From Sneathiella chungangensis (GTDB taxonomy: Bacteria; Pseudomonadota; Alphaproteobacteria; Sneathiellales; Sneathiellaceae), in the NCBI RefSeq assembly GCF_009882935.1, contig NZ_WTVA01000015.1:248001-312000 (forward strand): a stretch of 64,000 bases of DNA, given 5' to 3'. The notes beneath the pieces were generated by a model. The model made no database searches, was not told the origin of the DNA, and saw nothing but the letters and a program-made list of their open reading frames with translations. Of the stretch, positions 38,193-46,538 are shown piece after piece (position 1 is the first letter of the stretch; each line of letters starts with the position of its first letter). The translations under genes and the position numbers were made by a program.

Positions 38193-41012
38193 TCAGGCCT
38201 CGACTTCAAAGGGAAGCGCGCTGACGACGTCAGCGCAGCGATGGCAAAGGTCGTCATAGGTTTCATGAGAGCCAACCTCGTCGAGGATTTTCCAGCACCG
38301 CTGGCACTTTTCGCCGTCGGCCAACGCCGGGACAACGGCAACGCCCTTCACATCTTCAAGGGTAAAGGCCCCCTCCGGCGCGGGATCGGTTGAGAGCGTG
38401 ACACCCGACGTGATGCAGATATCCGCAAGATCGAGACCATCCAGCAGTGCCTTATAGTCCTCACTCACATAGACGGTTGGGGCGGCCTGCAGGCTGGAGC
38501 CGATCCGTTTCTCCCGCCGTTCAATTTCCAACGCGCCGGTGACGACACGGCGGAAAGCTCGTATACTGAACCAGCGATCCATAAGTGCGCCATTTTCCCA
38601 CTCTGCTGGAATTTCCGGAAACAGACGAAGATGAACGCTGCTGTCCTCCCCGGGATATCGGGTGAGCCAGGTTTCCTCAGCCGTAAAGACCAGCATCGGC
38701 GCGAGCCATGCCGTCAGGCAATGGAACAGATAGTCCAGCACCGTCCGGGCGGCGCGGCGGCGGGTATCGGTCGCCCCGTCGCAATAAAGCACGTCCTTGC
38801 GGATATCGAAGTAAAAGGCCGAGAGTTCCAGCGTACAAAAATTATGGATCGCCGTAAAAATCCGACTGAATTCATAAATGTCGCAGTTATGGCGGATCAT
38901 CTTATCCAGCTCATATAGCCGGTGGAGCACCCAGCGTTCCATCTCCGGCATCTCAGAATATTCGAGCCGCTCACTCTCGTCCCAGCCATCAAGATTGCCG
39001 AGGATAAAACGAAGGGTATTGCGAAGGCGGCGATAGCTGTCGACCTGCCCCTTCACGATTTCATTGCCGATACGCATATCTTCAGAATAATCCGACGCGA
39101 CCACCCAGAGGCGCAGGATATCCGCACCATTCTGTTCGATGATCTTCTGAGGCGCGACAACATTGCCCAGGGACTTGGACATTTTGCGTCCCTGTCCGTC
39201 CATCACGAAACCATGGGTCAGCACCGCTTCGTACGGCGCCCGGCCGCGAGTTCCGCAGGATTCGAGCAGTGACGAATGGAACCAGCCGCGATGCTGGTCA
39301 GTGCCTTCAAGATAGAGGGAGGCGGGCCATTGCAGCTCCGGCCGTGCTTCCAAGGTGAAGGCATGGGTACAACCAGAATCGAACCAGACATCGAGGATAT
39401 CCTTCGCCATGTCATAGTCGTCGGGATTGTAATCATTGCCGAGGAAGCGCTGCGCCGGTGAATCGAACCAGGCGTCCGATCCTTCATCCTCCATGATATT
39501 CAGGATACGCGCGTTGACCTTTTCATCCCGCAGCAATTCGCCCGTTTCCTTATGGGTGAAGACCGTGATCGGCACGCCCCAGGCGCGCTGACGCGAGAGC
39601 ACCCAGTCCGGTCGTCCGGCGATCATCGCATGGATACGGTTGCGGCCCGAGGCGGGATACCATTTTGTCTCGTCGATGGCCTTGAGCGCCTTCTCTCGCA
39701 GATCATTCGTCTCCATCGAGATGAACCACTGGCTGGTATTGCGGAAGATCAGCGGCGCCTTCGACCGCCAGCTATGCGGATAGGAATGAACAAGCTTGCC
39801 GCGCTTCAGCAATGCGCCGACCTTTTCAAGCTCGTCCGCCACTCCCTCGTTGCATTTGTAAACATGCTGGCCGGCGAACATCGGCACGTGATCATAGAAC
39901 GTCCCGTCCTCGTCGACCGTATGCGGCACCTCGATACCGTGGATCATGCCGACTTCATAGTCCTCCTGACCATGGCCCGGGGCCGTATGAACGAATCCCG
40001 TACCGGCATCCACCGTCACATGATCGCCATCGATCAGCGGTACATCGAAGTCGTATCCCTGACCGTTAAACGGATGCAGGCAGATGACGCCCTTGAACGC
40101 GTCGCCCTTGCCGCGCCAGATCACATCGGCGGCTACTATTCCAGCTTCTTTTTTAACTACCTCAAGCAATTCAGTCGCCACGAACAGTTTCTCGCCGACA
40201 ACGGCAAGTGACCCGTCCGCCACCTCTTTCACCTCGATCCCGACATATTCCATGTCCGGACCATAGGAGATTGCCCGGTTGCCCGGCATCGTCCAGGGGG
40301 TCGTCGTCCAGATAACGATGGATCCGCCCATGAATTCGGCCTGCCCGGATTTCACGGGAAAGCGCACATGGATCGTCGTTGAGGTATGATCGTGATACTC
40401 AAGCTCGGCCTCGGCCAGAGCCGTCTTTTCGACGGGCGACCACATGACCGGCTTCGATCCACGATAGAGCCCGCCGTTCATCAGGAATTTCAAAAGTTCC
40501 CGGACGATCTGCGCTTCGGCATCGAAGCTCATGGTGGTGTAGGGACGCTCCCAATCACCGATGACGCCGAGACGCTTGAACTCCTCCTTCTGCACGCCCA
40601 CCCAATGGGTTGCGAAATCCCGGCATTCCTTGCGGAATTCGACGACCGGAACCTGATCCTTGTCTTTTCCGGCCTTGCGGTATTTCTCCTCGATCTTCCA
40701 TTCGATGGGCAGCCCATGACAGTCCCAGCCGGGAACATAATGGGCATTCTTGCCCATCATCTGCTGCGAACGGCTGATCACGTCTTTGAGGATCTTGTTC
40801 ATGGCATGACCGATATGCAGATTGCCGTTCGCGTAAGGAGGGCCATCGTGAAGAATGAATTTCTCGCGGTCTTTGGATTGTTCCCGCTGACGGGTGAACA
40901 GATCCATCTCCTCCCAGCGCTCAAGCAGCCCGGGCTCCTTCGCGGGCAGGCCGGCCTTCATCGGGAAATCGGTCCGAGGTAAAAATAGCGTCGATTTATA
41001 GTCAGTGCTCAT
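38193..41012 (-). CDS. ileS: Isoleucyl-tRNA synthetase
   Basis: IleS charges tRNA-Ile and edits valine. The 939-residue class I enzyme has the HIGH motif in PPYANGNLHIGHAMNKIL, KMSKS in GRKMSKSLGN, the CP1 editing region (WTTTPWTMPGNRA), and a C-terminal zinc site CQRCWKILDEVG with CHRC. It begins MSTDYKSTLFLPRTDFPM. It is the first intact gene of the ileS-lspA-DUF3035-M16-M16 run and has a 290-nt leader/intergenic region upstream with a strong stem-loop. Confidence 0.98.
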   Translation of the reverse strand: MSTDYKSTLFLPRTDFPMKAGLPAKEPGLLERWEEMDLFTRQREQSKDREKFILHDGPPYANGNLHIGHAMNKILKDVISRSQQMMGKNAHYVPGWDCHGLPIEWKIEEKYRKAGKDKDQVPVVEFRKECRDFATHWVGVQKEEFKRLGVIGDWERPYTTMSFDAEAQIVRELLKFLMNGGLYRGSKPVMWSPVEKTALAEAELEYHDHTSTTIHVRFPVKSGQAEFMGGSIVIWTTTPWTMPGNRAISYGPDMEYVGIEVKEVADGSLAVVGEKLFVATELLEVVKKEAGIVAADVIWRGKGDAFKGVICLHPFNGQGYDFDVPLIDGDHVTVDAGTGFVHTAPGHGQEDYEVGMIHGIEVPHTVDEDGTFYDHVPMFAGQHVYKCNEGVADELEKVGALLKRGKLVHSYPHSWRSKAPLIFRNTSQWFISMETNDLREKALKAIDETKWYPASGRNRIHAMIAGRPDWVLSRQRAWGVPITVFTHKETGELLRDEKVNARILNIMEDEGSDAWFDSPAQRFLGNDYNPDDYDMAKDILDVWFDSGCTHAFTLEARPELQWPASLYLEGTDQHRGWFHSSLLESCGTRGRAPYEAVLTHGFVMDGQGRKMSKSLGNVVAPQKIIEQNGADILRLWVVASDYSEDMRIGNEIVKGQVDSYRRLRNTLRFILGNLDGWDESERLEYSEMPEMERWVLHRLYELDKMIRHNCDIYEFSRIFTAIHNFCTLELSAFYFDIRKDVLYCDGATDTRRRAARTVLDYLFHCLTAWLAPMLVFTAEETWLTRYPGEDSSVHLRLFPEIPAEWENGALMDRWFSIRAFRRVVTGALEIERREKRIGSSLQAAPTVYVSEDYKALLDGLDLADICITSGVTLSTDPAPEGAFTLEDVKGVAVVPALADGEKCQRCWKILDEVGSHETYDDLCHRCADVVSALPFEVEA

Positions 41013-41118
41013 GGTAGCGAACTGATCCTAACAGTATCTCAAAATATTGGTATATAAGGGGCGACATCTCGCCAATTTCTGGGTTTTCAACCTGATCATC
41101 AGGTGCGAACCTATATTA

Positions 41119-41144
41119 CCCGGCCTTATGCAGGAAAGGCCGGG
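41119..41144 (-). other. Strong stem-loop in the region upstream of ileS
   Basis: CCCGGCCTT pairs perfectly with AAGGCCGGG (9 bp, loop of 8 nt). No T-run follows on either strand, so it is not a classical terminator. It lies 107-132 nt upstream of the ileS start, in otherwise empty sequence (41013-41302) that must hold the ileS promoter. It may be a leader structure or the end of the transcript from ribF and its decayed neighbour. Role unknown. Confidence 0.4.
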
Positions 41145-41302
41145 CAGATAATTCGATCGCAGACGACATGATGTCCCCGCGAGCCAGCGGTAGATTTCCA
41201 TAATTCGATCATGGCACGTGTTTTATCAACTCCCTAATCGACTGTCGAGAAAACATAGAGACAAAACGCTAAAAATCGCTCTTTTTCGGCCATTTCGTCC
41301 CG

Positions 41303-41575
41303 CTAGCCCGGCTTTTCCGGCAAAAGATATTTTTTCAGAAACTCCAGCAGCCGTTTTTGTGCGTCGTCGCGCACGGCTGATTTTGGGCCAACCAGGGGGA
41401 AGGGTCCCGGCCCGCCGGGTTTCGCCAGATAGGCAGTCAGCCGAGTTTTCTTGTCTAGACTTGGGAAGGATACGAGTTCAGAGGCGTGCGCGGGGAACAA
41501 GGCAAACAGGACGAAAAGAAAACCGCAATAGAACTGCGCCAGGCAAATTCTAGCTATGCACTTTCTTGTCAGCAT
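41303..41575 (-). pseudogene. Dienelactone hydrolase-like remnant with the catalytic middle deleted
   Basis: The 90-codon frame begins with a signal peptide (FYCGFLFVLFALFPAHASE) and the start of an alpha/beta hydrolase of the dienelactone type (SLDKKTRLTAYLAKPGGPGPFPLV), then jumps directly to what looks like the C-terminal helix (SAVRDDAQKRLLEFLKKYL). The catalytic nucleophile, acid and His segments are missing, which suggests an in-frame internal deletion of roughly 150-200 codons. Its ATG overlaps the end of ribF by 26 nt. An alternative is a genuine small exported protein. An intact, different dienelactone hydrolase is at 60.9 kb. Confidence 0.6.
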
Positions 41576-42533
41576 ATTTTGTCTGCCGGTTCTCATGGTT
41601 GGCGAGTATTTCGCGCGCCCTGCCAACGTCCTTCGCGATTTGTGCCGTCAATTCCTCAATCCCTGCAAATTTCATTTCTGCACGGATATAGTCGACAAAG
41701 GCCACGCGCAGACTCTGATCGTACAAATCACCGCTCCAGTCGAGCAAATGAACTTCCAGGAGGACATCCTTTTTATCGAAAGTCGGGCGCATTCCGAAAT
41801 TGGCAACGCCGTCGATCCAGTCGACATGTGTCCCCCGATGCAGGCCGACCCGCACGGCATAAACGCCCAGCTTCGGATGCTGATACCCAACGAGCGGTAT
41901 ATTCGCCGTTGGAAAGCCAATCGTGCGACCCCGCTTGTCGCCTCCGATGACAGGTCCCTCAACTTCCCACCAGTGACCGAGAAGCGCAGCGGCTTTTCCC
42001 GGATCGCCAGCTTTAAGGCAGTCGCGTATTGCGGTGGACGAAAAGATTACCGTTTCTTCGCCGACGGGCTCCACCACGGTGACGCCGAAGCCATATTTCT
42101 TGGCAAGATCGGCCAGAACCACCGTCGTCCCCTGCCGCTTGTGACCGAAAATGAAATCATAGCCGACCACCACATGGGCGACGTTATATCCTTCGACGAG
42201 TACGTCCCGGACAAATTCCTCGGCTGATTTTTGCGAAAAGGGGAGATCGAAAGTAAGCGCAACCATCACATCAACGCCAAGCCATTTCAGATGGGCCGCC
42301 TTCGTTTCCATTGTCGAAAGACGAAACGGCGGCGCAGTGGGTGCGAAAAATTCTCGTGAATGGGGCTCGAAGGTCATGACCCCGGAGGCGACACCAAGCC
42401 GGTCGGCAATGTTTTGCGCTTCGGAAATGACAGCCTGATGTCCGCGATGGACGCCGTCAAAATTGCCGATGGCAAGAACCAATCCACGGCATTCCTCCGG
42501 CACCTTAGTGTAGTCGCGTAATATCCGCATCAT
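41550..42533 (-). CDS. ribF: Bifunctional riboflavin kinase / FAD synthetase
   Basis: RibF makes FMN and then FAD from riboflavin. The 327-residue protein has the N-terminal nucleotidyltransferase domain with AIGNFDGVHRGHQAVI and the middle VGYDFIFGHKRQGT, and a C-terminal riboflavin kinase domain with KRGRTIGFPTANI and the conserved Glu in LLEVHLLDW. ATG at 42533 or the next codon at 42530 are both possible. It lies 27 nt downstream of the maoC-like gene. Confidence 0.97.
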   Translation of the reverse strand: MMRILRDYTKVPEECRGLVLAIGNFDGVHRGHQAVISEAQNIADRLGVASGVMTFEPHSREFFAPTAPPFRLSTMETKAAHLKWLGVDVMVALTFDLPFSQKSAEEFVRDVLVEGYNVAHVVVGYDFIFGHKRQGTTVVLADLAKKYGFGVTVVEPVGEETVIFSSTAIRDCLKAGDPGKAAALLGHWWEVEGPVIGGDKRGRTIGFPTANIPLVGYQHPKLGVYAVRVGLHRGTHVDWIDGVANFGMRPTFDKKDVLLEVHLLDWSGDLYDQSLRVAFVDYIRAEMKFAGIEELTAQIAKDVGRAREILANHENRQTKYADKKVHS

Positions 42534-42560
42534 TCCTACCCAGCTTTATCTGATTAACCT

Positions 42561-42992
42561 TCAGGAGCGCCTGGATACCATCAAGGTCGCCTCTCCATCC
42601 AGCACAACCGTTTCCCCGATCGTACAGACACAGTCAAAGGTTACCCGTTTACCATTGATCTCGCGCAAATTCACTCTGGCGACGACCGTATCACCGATAC
42701 AGACGGGCGCTTTGAAATTGAGATTCTGATTCATGTAGATCGCGCCGGGGCCAGGCAATTTCGTTCCGAACACGGTCGAGAGCAGCCCGGCGGACAACAT
42801 GCCATGGGCAATACGTTCCTTGAAAATCGTTTTTTCGGCAAATTCTGCGTTCAGATGAACGGGATTCGTATCGCCGGAGATGCCGGCATACATGACAATG
42901 TCGGATTCCGTAATCGTCTTGGCATAGAGCGCCGTCATGCCAATTTCCAAATCCTCGAGGAAGTAACCGTGTAAATCTTCATAAACCGACAT
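42561..42992 (-). CDS. MaoC-like hydratase ((R)-specific enoyl-CoA hydratase family)
   Basis: This 143-residue single hot-dog-fold protein has the hydratase 2 motif YAGISGDTNPVHLNAEFAEKT with catalytic Asp and His, and AHGMLSAGLLSTVFGTKLPG. Relatives (PhaJ) hydrate trans-2-enoyl-CoA to (R)-3-hydroxyacyl-CoA, linking beta-oxidation to polyhydroxyalkanoate. RBS GGAATTG lies close. No pha genes are visible, so the natural substrate is uncertain. A small possible membrane peptide gene precedes it by 14 nt. Confidence 0.88.
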   Translation of the reverse strand: MSVYEDLHGYFLEDLEIGMTALYAKTITESDIVMYAGISGDTNPVHLNAEFAEKTIFKERIAHGMLSAGLLSTVFGTKLPGPGAIYMNQNLNFKAPVCIGDTVVARVNLREINGKRVTFDCVCTIGETVVLDGEATLMVSRRS

Positions 42993-43006
42993 TGGTTTTC
43001 AATTCC

Positions 43007-43135
43007 TTATAACCGGTGGACAGCCGGGTTATATAGAAGGAAAACGGGTGCTGCCGCAAGTGCCAGGACGAAATCGACGGGCACTAATATAGCGGTTCCA
43101 GCCAGTTTTCGTAAAACTGCGCTCAAATTAACCAT
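43007..43135 (-). CDS. Possible 42-residue membrane peptide upstream of maoC
   Basis: The frame starts MVNLSAVLRKLAGTAILVPV after AGGGA and is mostly one hydrophobic helix ending YNPAVHRL; the stop is 14 nt before the maoC start. It fills the intergenic space between cheY and maoC that also has to contain the cheY promoter, so chance is a real alternative. No family is recognised. Kept as low confidence because of its RBS, hydropathy and spacing. Confidence 0.3.
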   Translation of the reverse strand: MVNLSAVLRKLAGTAILVPVDFVLALAAAPVFLLYNPAVHRL

Positions 43136-43150
43136 TTTTTCAGTTTCCCT

Positions 43151-43172
43151 ACCTAATCTTCGACGAATAGGT
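43151..43172. promoter_or_regulatory. Imperfect inverted repeat upstream of cheY
   Basis: ACCTA (43151-43155) and TAGGT (43168-43172) flank an inner TTCG/CGAA pair, so the 22-bp segment is an interrupted palindrome. It lies 65 nt upstream of the cheY start, a plausible position for an operator or 5' UTR hairpin. No regulator is identified. Confidence 0.3.
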
Positions 43173-43236
43173 AAGGCGGATTTTCTAGCTCCCACCTGAT
43201 TGGAACCTAATAGAAGGAAAGTAAGAGGGCATTTCT

Positions 43237-43623
43237 ATGGCTGTCGATATGAACATGTCGATTCTGATCGTTGACGACTACAAAACAATGTTGCGTATTA
43301 TCCGCAATCTTCTCAAGCAACTTGGCTTCAACGCCGTTGACGAAGCTGCCGATGGCTCGGCCGCGCTTTCGAAAATGCGCACCAAGAAATACGGCCTGGT
43401 CATATCCGACTGGAACATGGAACCGATGACCGGCTACCAGTTGCTCAAGGAAGTCCGCGCAGATGAAACGCTGAAAAGCACGCCGTTCATTATGATCACG
43501 GCCGAATCCAAGACGGACAATGTGGTTGCCGCCAAAAAAGCCGGCGTCAACAACTACATCGTGAAACCGTTCAACGCAGCGACCCTGAAGACAAAAATCG
43601 CTTCGGTACTGGGTGATTTCTAA
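43237..43623 (+). CDS. cheY: CheY-type single-domain response regulator
   Basis: CheY carries the chemotaxis phosphoryl signal from CheA to the flagellar switch. The 128-residue receiver domain has D13/D14, phospho-acceptor D58 (VISDWNMEPMTG), T88 and K110 (NYIVKPF), and no output domain. ATG at 43237 follows AGAGGG. Its stop overlaps the ATG of cheZ by 1 nt, giving a regulator-phosphatase pair. No cheA or MCP gene is in this window. Confidence 0.95.
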   Translation: MAVDMNMSILIVDDYKTMLRIIRNLLKQLGFNAVDEAADGSAALSKMRTKKYGLVISDWNMEPMTGYQLLKEVRADETLKSTPFIMITAESKTDNVVAAKKAGVNNYIVKPFNAATLKTKIASVLGDF

Positions 43624-44240
43624 TGTCCGATACGGATGAGGTCATTCACCTGAGAAAGGCGATTGCCGCCCTTCATCAGGATTGTCAGGATCTCGCCAAT
43701 TTCATCATGGCGGCCCGGTCCGAGATTGCCGAAATCCGGCCGAATGACCTTAAGCAAGAAAAACTGCCTCGTGCTGGCAAGGAACTTGATGCAATTGTCG
43801 AGGCGACAGAGACGGCCACCAACCAGATCATGAACGCGACGGAAACGATCATGTCGGCAAAGGTGACGGACGCGGATGTCGTCAACGATGCCTGTATGGA
43901 GATTTTCGAGGCTTGCTCCTTTCAGGACATTACCGGCCAGCGAATCAGCAAGGTCGTCTCTACCCTCAACTATATCGAAGAGTATCTCGCACGGCTGACC
44001 AAGGCCTGGGGTCACCATATCGACAGCACGGATTCGGCCGATGCGATGCAAGCCGAAGACGATGAGGAAACGGAACTGCTGAACGGGCCGGCGCTTGATG
44101 GCGAAGGCGTCAATCAGGACGAAATCGACACACTTTTCGACGAGGCCGGCGCGGAAAAACAACAGAAAAAGCCCGTTGCGAAATCAGCAAGTGATGAAAG
44201 CAACAAGGCTCAGGATGAGATCGACGCCCTTTTTGACTAA
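43623..44240 (+). CDS. cheZ: CheZ-type CheY phosphatase with two FliM-like tail peptides
   Basis: CheZ speeds dephosphorylation of CheY-P. The 205-residue protein is helical, and its catalytic DxxxQ motif is D102-Q106 in FQDITGQRISKVV. The C-terminal third is acidic and disordered, and carries two near-identical peptides, NQDEIDTLF (164-172) and AQDEIDALFD (196-205, the very end), separated by a Lys-rich linker. These resemble the N-terminal CheY-binding peptide of FliM (SQxEIDALL). E. coli CheZ has a single such tail. Coupled to cheY. Phosphatase call is firm; tail role is inference. Confidence 0.92.
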   Translation: MSDTDEVIHLRKAIAALHQDCQDLANFIMAARSEIAEIRPNDLKQEKLPRAGKELDAIVEATETATNQIMNATETIMSAKVTDADVVNDACMEIFEACSFQDITGQRISKVVSTLNYIEEYLARLTKAWGHHIDSTDSADAMQAEDDEETELLNGPALDGEGVNQDEIDTLFDEAGAEKQQKKPVAKSASDESNKAQDEIDALFD

Positions 44241-44243
44241 CGT

Positions 44244-45134
44244 CTAAAGGGCGTTTTCCTGCCAGACCATATGTCCCGTGACATATTTCGGGGAAAATCC
44301 GTGCTGGCGCGCAGTTGATGTGATCTGCTCTGCGGTTGGCAACTGGCCGTCTTTCAGTCCCCATTCCTCCGCGTGAATACCACCGCTTACCAGGACGCAG
44401 TCCATCCCCATTTCCGTCGCGCCCTTTATATCGGTGCGCATGCTGTCGCCAATGGCAAGAATGCGGGACGGTTCAGAGATTTGCAGCCGTTCCATCGCCT
44501 GCCGGTAGATTTCCGGATAGGGTTTGCCAAAAAGCTCGACCCGCCCGCCAAGCTCCGCGTAAAGCGCGGCAATCGCACCCGCACAGTAATGTGAGCTGTT
44601 CCCTCTCATCACGGTGAGATCCGGATTGGCGCAGAGCATCGGAAGATCCCGTGACAGAGCGTCCAATAAAAGAGACCTGTAATTCTCCGGCGTTTCGGTT
44701 TCGTCATCGGCAAGTCCCGTGCAGATCAGGAAATCCGCGTCCGCAACTGAGTAAACCCGATGGTAATCAAGACCGTCTTCAAGCCCTTTGTCGCGGTCTG
44801 CGCCGATCTGGTAGAACGCGTTGCCGGATTTTTTCAAATAGGGGTGATTACGCGTCGCCAGCACTTCACGGGTGATGTCACCGGATGTCAGAATATAGTC
44901 GTAACATTCCCGTCCGACGCCGATTTTCTCAAGAAAGGTGATGACAAAACCATTGGTTCGCGGCGCGTTAGATAGCAGGATAAGAGGTCGGTCCTTCTCT
45001 CGGAGTTTCGTCATACATTCAAGCACGCCCGGATAAGGATGATGGCCGTTATGTACGACGCCCCATAGATCCAGAATATAACCGTCATAATCAGCCGCTA
45101 TTCCGGCCATGCCGGTAATCATCTTGAAAGTCAT
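44244..45134 (-). CDS. HAD-superfamily class IIA hydrolase (TIGR01459 type)
   Basis: The 296-residue protein has the family signature YDGYILDLWGVVHNGHHPYPG, with nucleophile Asp followed by LWG, LLSNAPRTNG (motif II Ser), the class IIA cap, and AIGDSMRTDIKGATEMGMD (motif IV). Natural substrates of this subfamily are unknown, presumably small phosphorylated metabolites. It converges on cheZ (3 nt between stops) and is 13 nt downstream of the EAL protein. Confidence 0.88.
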   Translation of the reverse strand: MTFKMITGMAGIAADYDGYILDLWGVVHNGHHPYPGVLECMTKLREKDRPLILLSNAPRTNGFVITFLEKIGVGRECYDYILTSGDITREVLATRNHPYLKKSGNAFYQIGADRDKGLEDGLDYHRVYSVADADFLICTGLADDETETPENYRSLLLDALSRDLPMLCANPDLTVMRGNSSHYCAGAIAALYAELGGRVELFGKPYPEIYRQAMERLQISEPSRILAIGDSMRTDIKGATEMGMDCVLVSGGIHAEEWGLKDGQLPTAEQITSTARQHGFSPKYVTGHMVWQENAL

Positions 45135-45147
45135 AGGGAGAAACCTG

Positions 45148-46380
45148 CTAATTTACGGATTGCGGCGGACGGGGCACACCGAACAGGAAGCCCTGACCGA
45201 AACCGACTTCCACATCGAGAAGCCCGATAACGGTGTCTTCATCTTCGACCATGCTGGCAATCAGTTCGATATTCTCTCGCAACAGCGCCTCGTGAAGATC
45301 ATCCGGGTGAATTTCCATCGGCAATCCCGGCCTGCCGGGCAATAACTCCACGGCGGCGACTTTCAGGTAACGGACGTTCCGTTTACCCAACTCGCCAAAG
45401 TCGAAATCGAGCCTGTGCACGTGATCCACCGAAAAAGCGAACCCCATCTTCGCAAGCGTCGCGAGATTTTTCTGGGTCGCCTCGGTTGCGTTGTCAAAAT
45501 CCTCCTGCGGGAATTCAAGGATCAGGCTTTCGCTCAAATCCTTGTTCTGATCCAGAAATTCAACGAACTGACGGAAGAAAGCGGTATCGTTGAGCGTCCG
45601 AGACGAGACATTGACGAAGAAACCGATATCGGCATTTCGTTGCCGGACCCGGCGGATCAGCTGCACGCAACGGATCAGCAGGAGATTGTCAATCGTTCCG
45701 ATAAGGCCAGCGTTCTCTGCCACCGTCAAATATTGACCCGGCGTGATCACTTCGCCGCGCGGCCCGCGAATACGGGAGAAAGCCTCATAGAAAAGTGTCC
45801 GCCGTTGCGGCAAGCGCACGATCGGCTGGAGATAGAGATCAACCTTGTTTTCCTGTAAACCGGCCCGTACGATTTCCAGAATCTCCTCATCGCGCGGCAG
45901 CATCTCTTCATTCGGGCCGCTGCTGTTCCTCGGCATTTCCTTATCTTTGGTGCCTTCTTCCCGTTCCTCCGCGACCTCCGCGTCGGCGGATAGGACGAAT
46001 TCCTCCTCCGCCTCTTTTTCACGAGGTTTCTGATCCGTGGACAGCTGCTTTAAAAGCTTGCGCAGAATTTGCATTTCGGCAGCGAAACTATCCATATTAC
46101 CGTCTTTACCGGCAAGGCGGCCCAGGATGTTGTCAAATCGGTCGAGACCGGATTCCGCCATATCGAGATCGCTGCGCATTTTCTGCAGATCGCGTTGAAA
46201 ACGGGCGCGTTCCACATGCCGCATGATGAAATCATGCACAAGCGCGCAAATGAGGAAGAAAACACCCCCGGCCCAATATCCTGCCGCCGGTTCGATTCCC
46301 GGCATATACACAGGAGCCTGTACAGCAATCACCGTTGCCGTCAGCGCATAGGCTATAACGATGATGCTATGATAGAGCAC
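45148..46380 (-). CDS. Membrane-anchored degenerate EAL-domain protein, TipF-like
   Basis: The 410-residue protein has two N-terminal membrane helices (about 4-24 and 34-52), a coiled coil (about 57-118), an acidic linker, and an EAL domain (about 165-400). The catalytic residues are eroded: EAL-LR is YEAFSRIRG, the DDFGTG loop is VDHVHRLDFDFGEL, and the IKID strand is LKVAAVELL. FVNVSS and GFGQGFLFG remain. It is unlikely to hydrolyse c-di-GMP but could bind it. Architecture matches Caulobacter TipF, a c-di-GMP receptor for flagellum placement. The neighbouring cheY-cheZ pair supports a motility role. Confidence 0.8.
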   Translation of the reverse strand: MLYHSIIVIAYALTATVIAVQAPVYMPGIEPAAGYWAGGVFFLICALVHDFIMRHVERARFQRDLQKMRSDLDMAESGLDRFDNILGRLAGKDGNMDSFAAEMQILRKLLKQLSTDQKPREKEAEEEFVLSADAEVAEEREEGTKDKEMPRNSSGPNEEMLPRDEEILEIVRAGLQENKVDLYLQPIVRLPQRRTLFYEAFSRIRGPRGEVITPGQYLTVAENAGLIGTIDNLLLIRCVQLIRRVRQRNADIGFFVNVSSRTLNDTAFFRQFVEFLDQNKDLSESLILEFPQEDFDNATEATQKNLATLAKMGFAFSVDHVHRLDFDFGELGKRNVRYLKVAAVELLPGRPGLPMEIHPDDLHEALLRENIELIASMVEDEDTVIGLLDVEVGFGQGFLFGVPRPPQSVN

Positions 46381-46538
46381 GCGACAATAATCCCCCTGAA
46401 GTTACAGGCGCCAGTTTAGTCAAAATTTCCGATTAGGGAAGCCAATCTACGAAGGAAATTGCGAAAAGGCCTGTTCGCCCGCGCGCCAATCTTGTTATAG
46501 TCAATTGTTCCCTATCCAGATTTTTTAACCGAAGAAGA

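Noticed and set aside
38189-38341. Longer lspA beginning inside ileS
   Set aside because: The extra 51 residues are not LspA-like and lack a hydrophobic helix; GTG at 38188 gives the normal family length.
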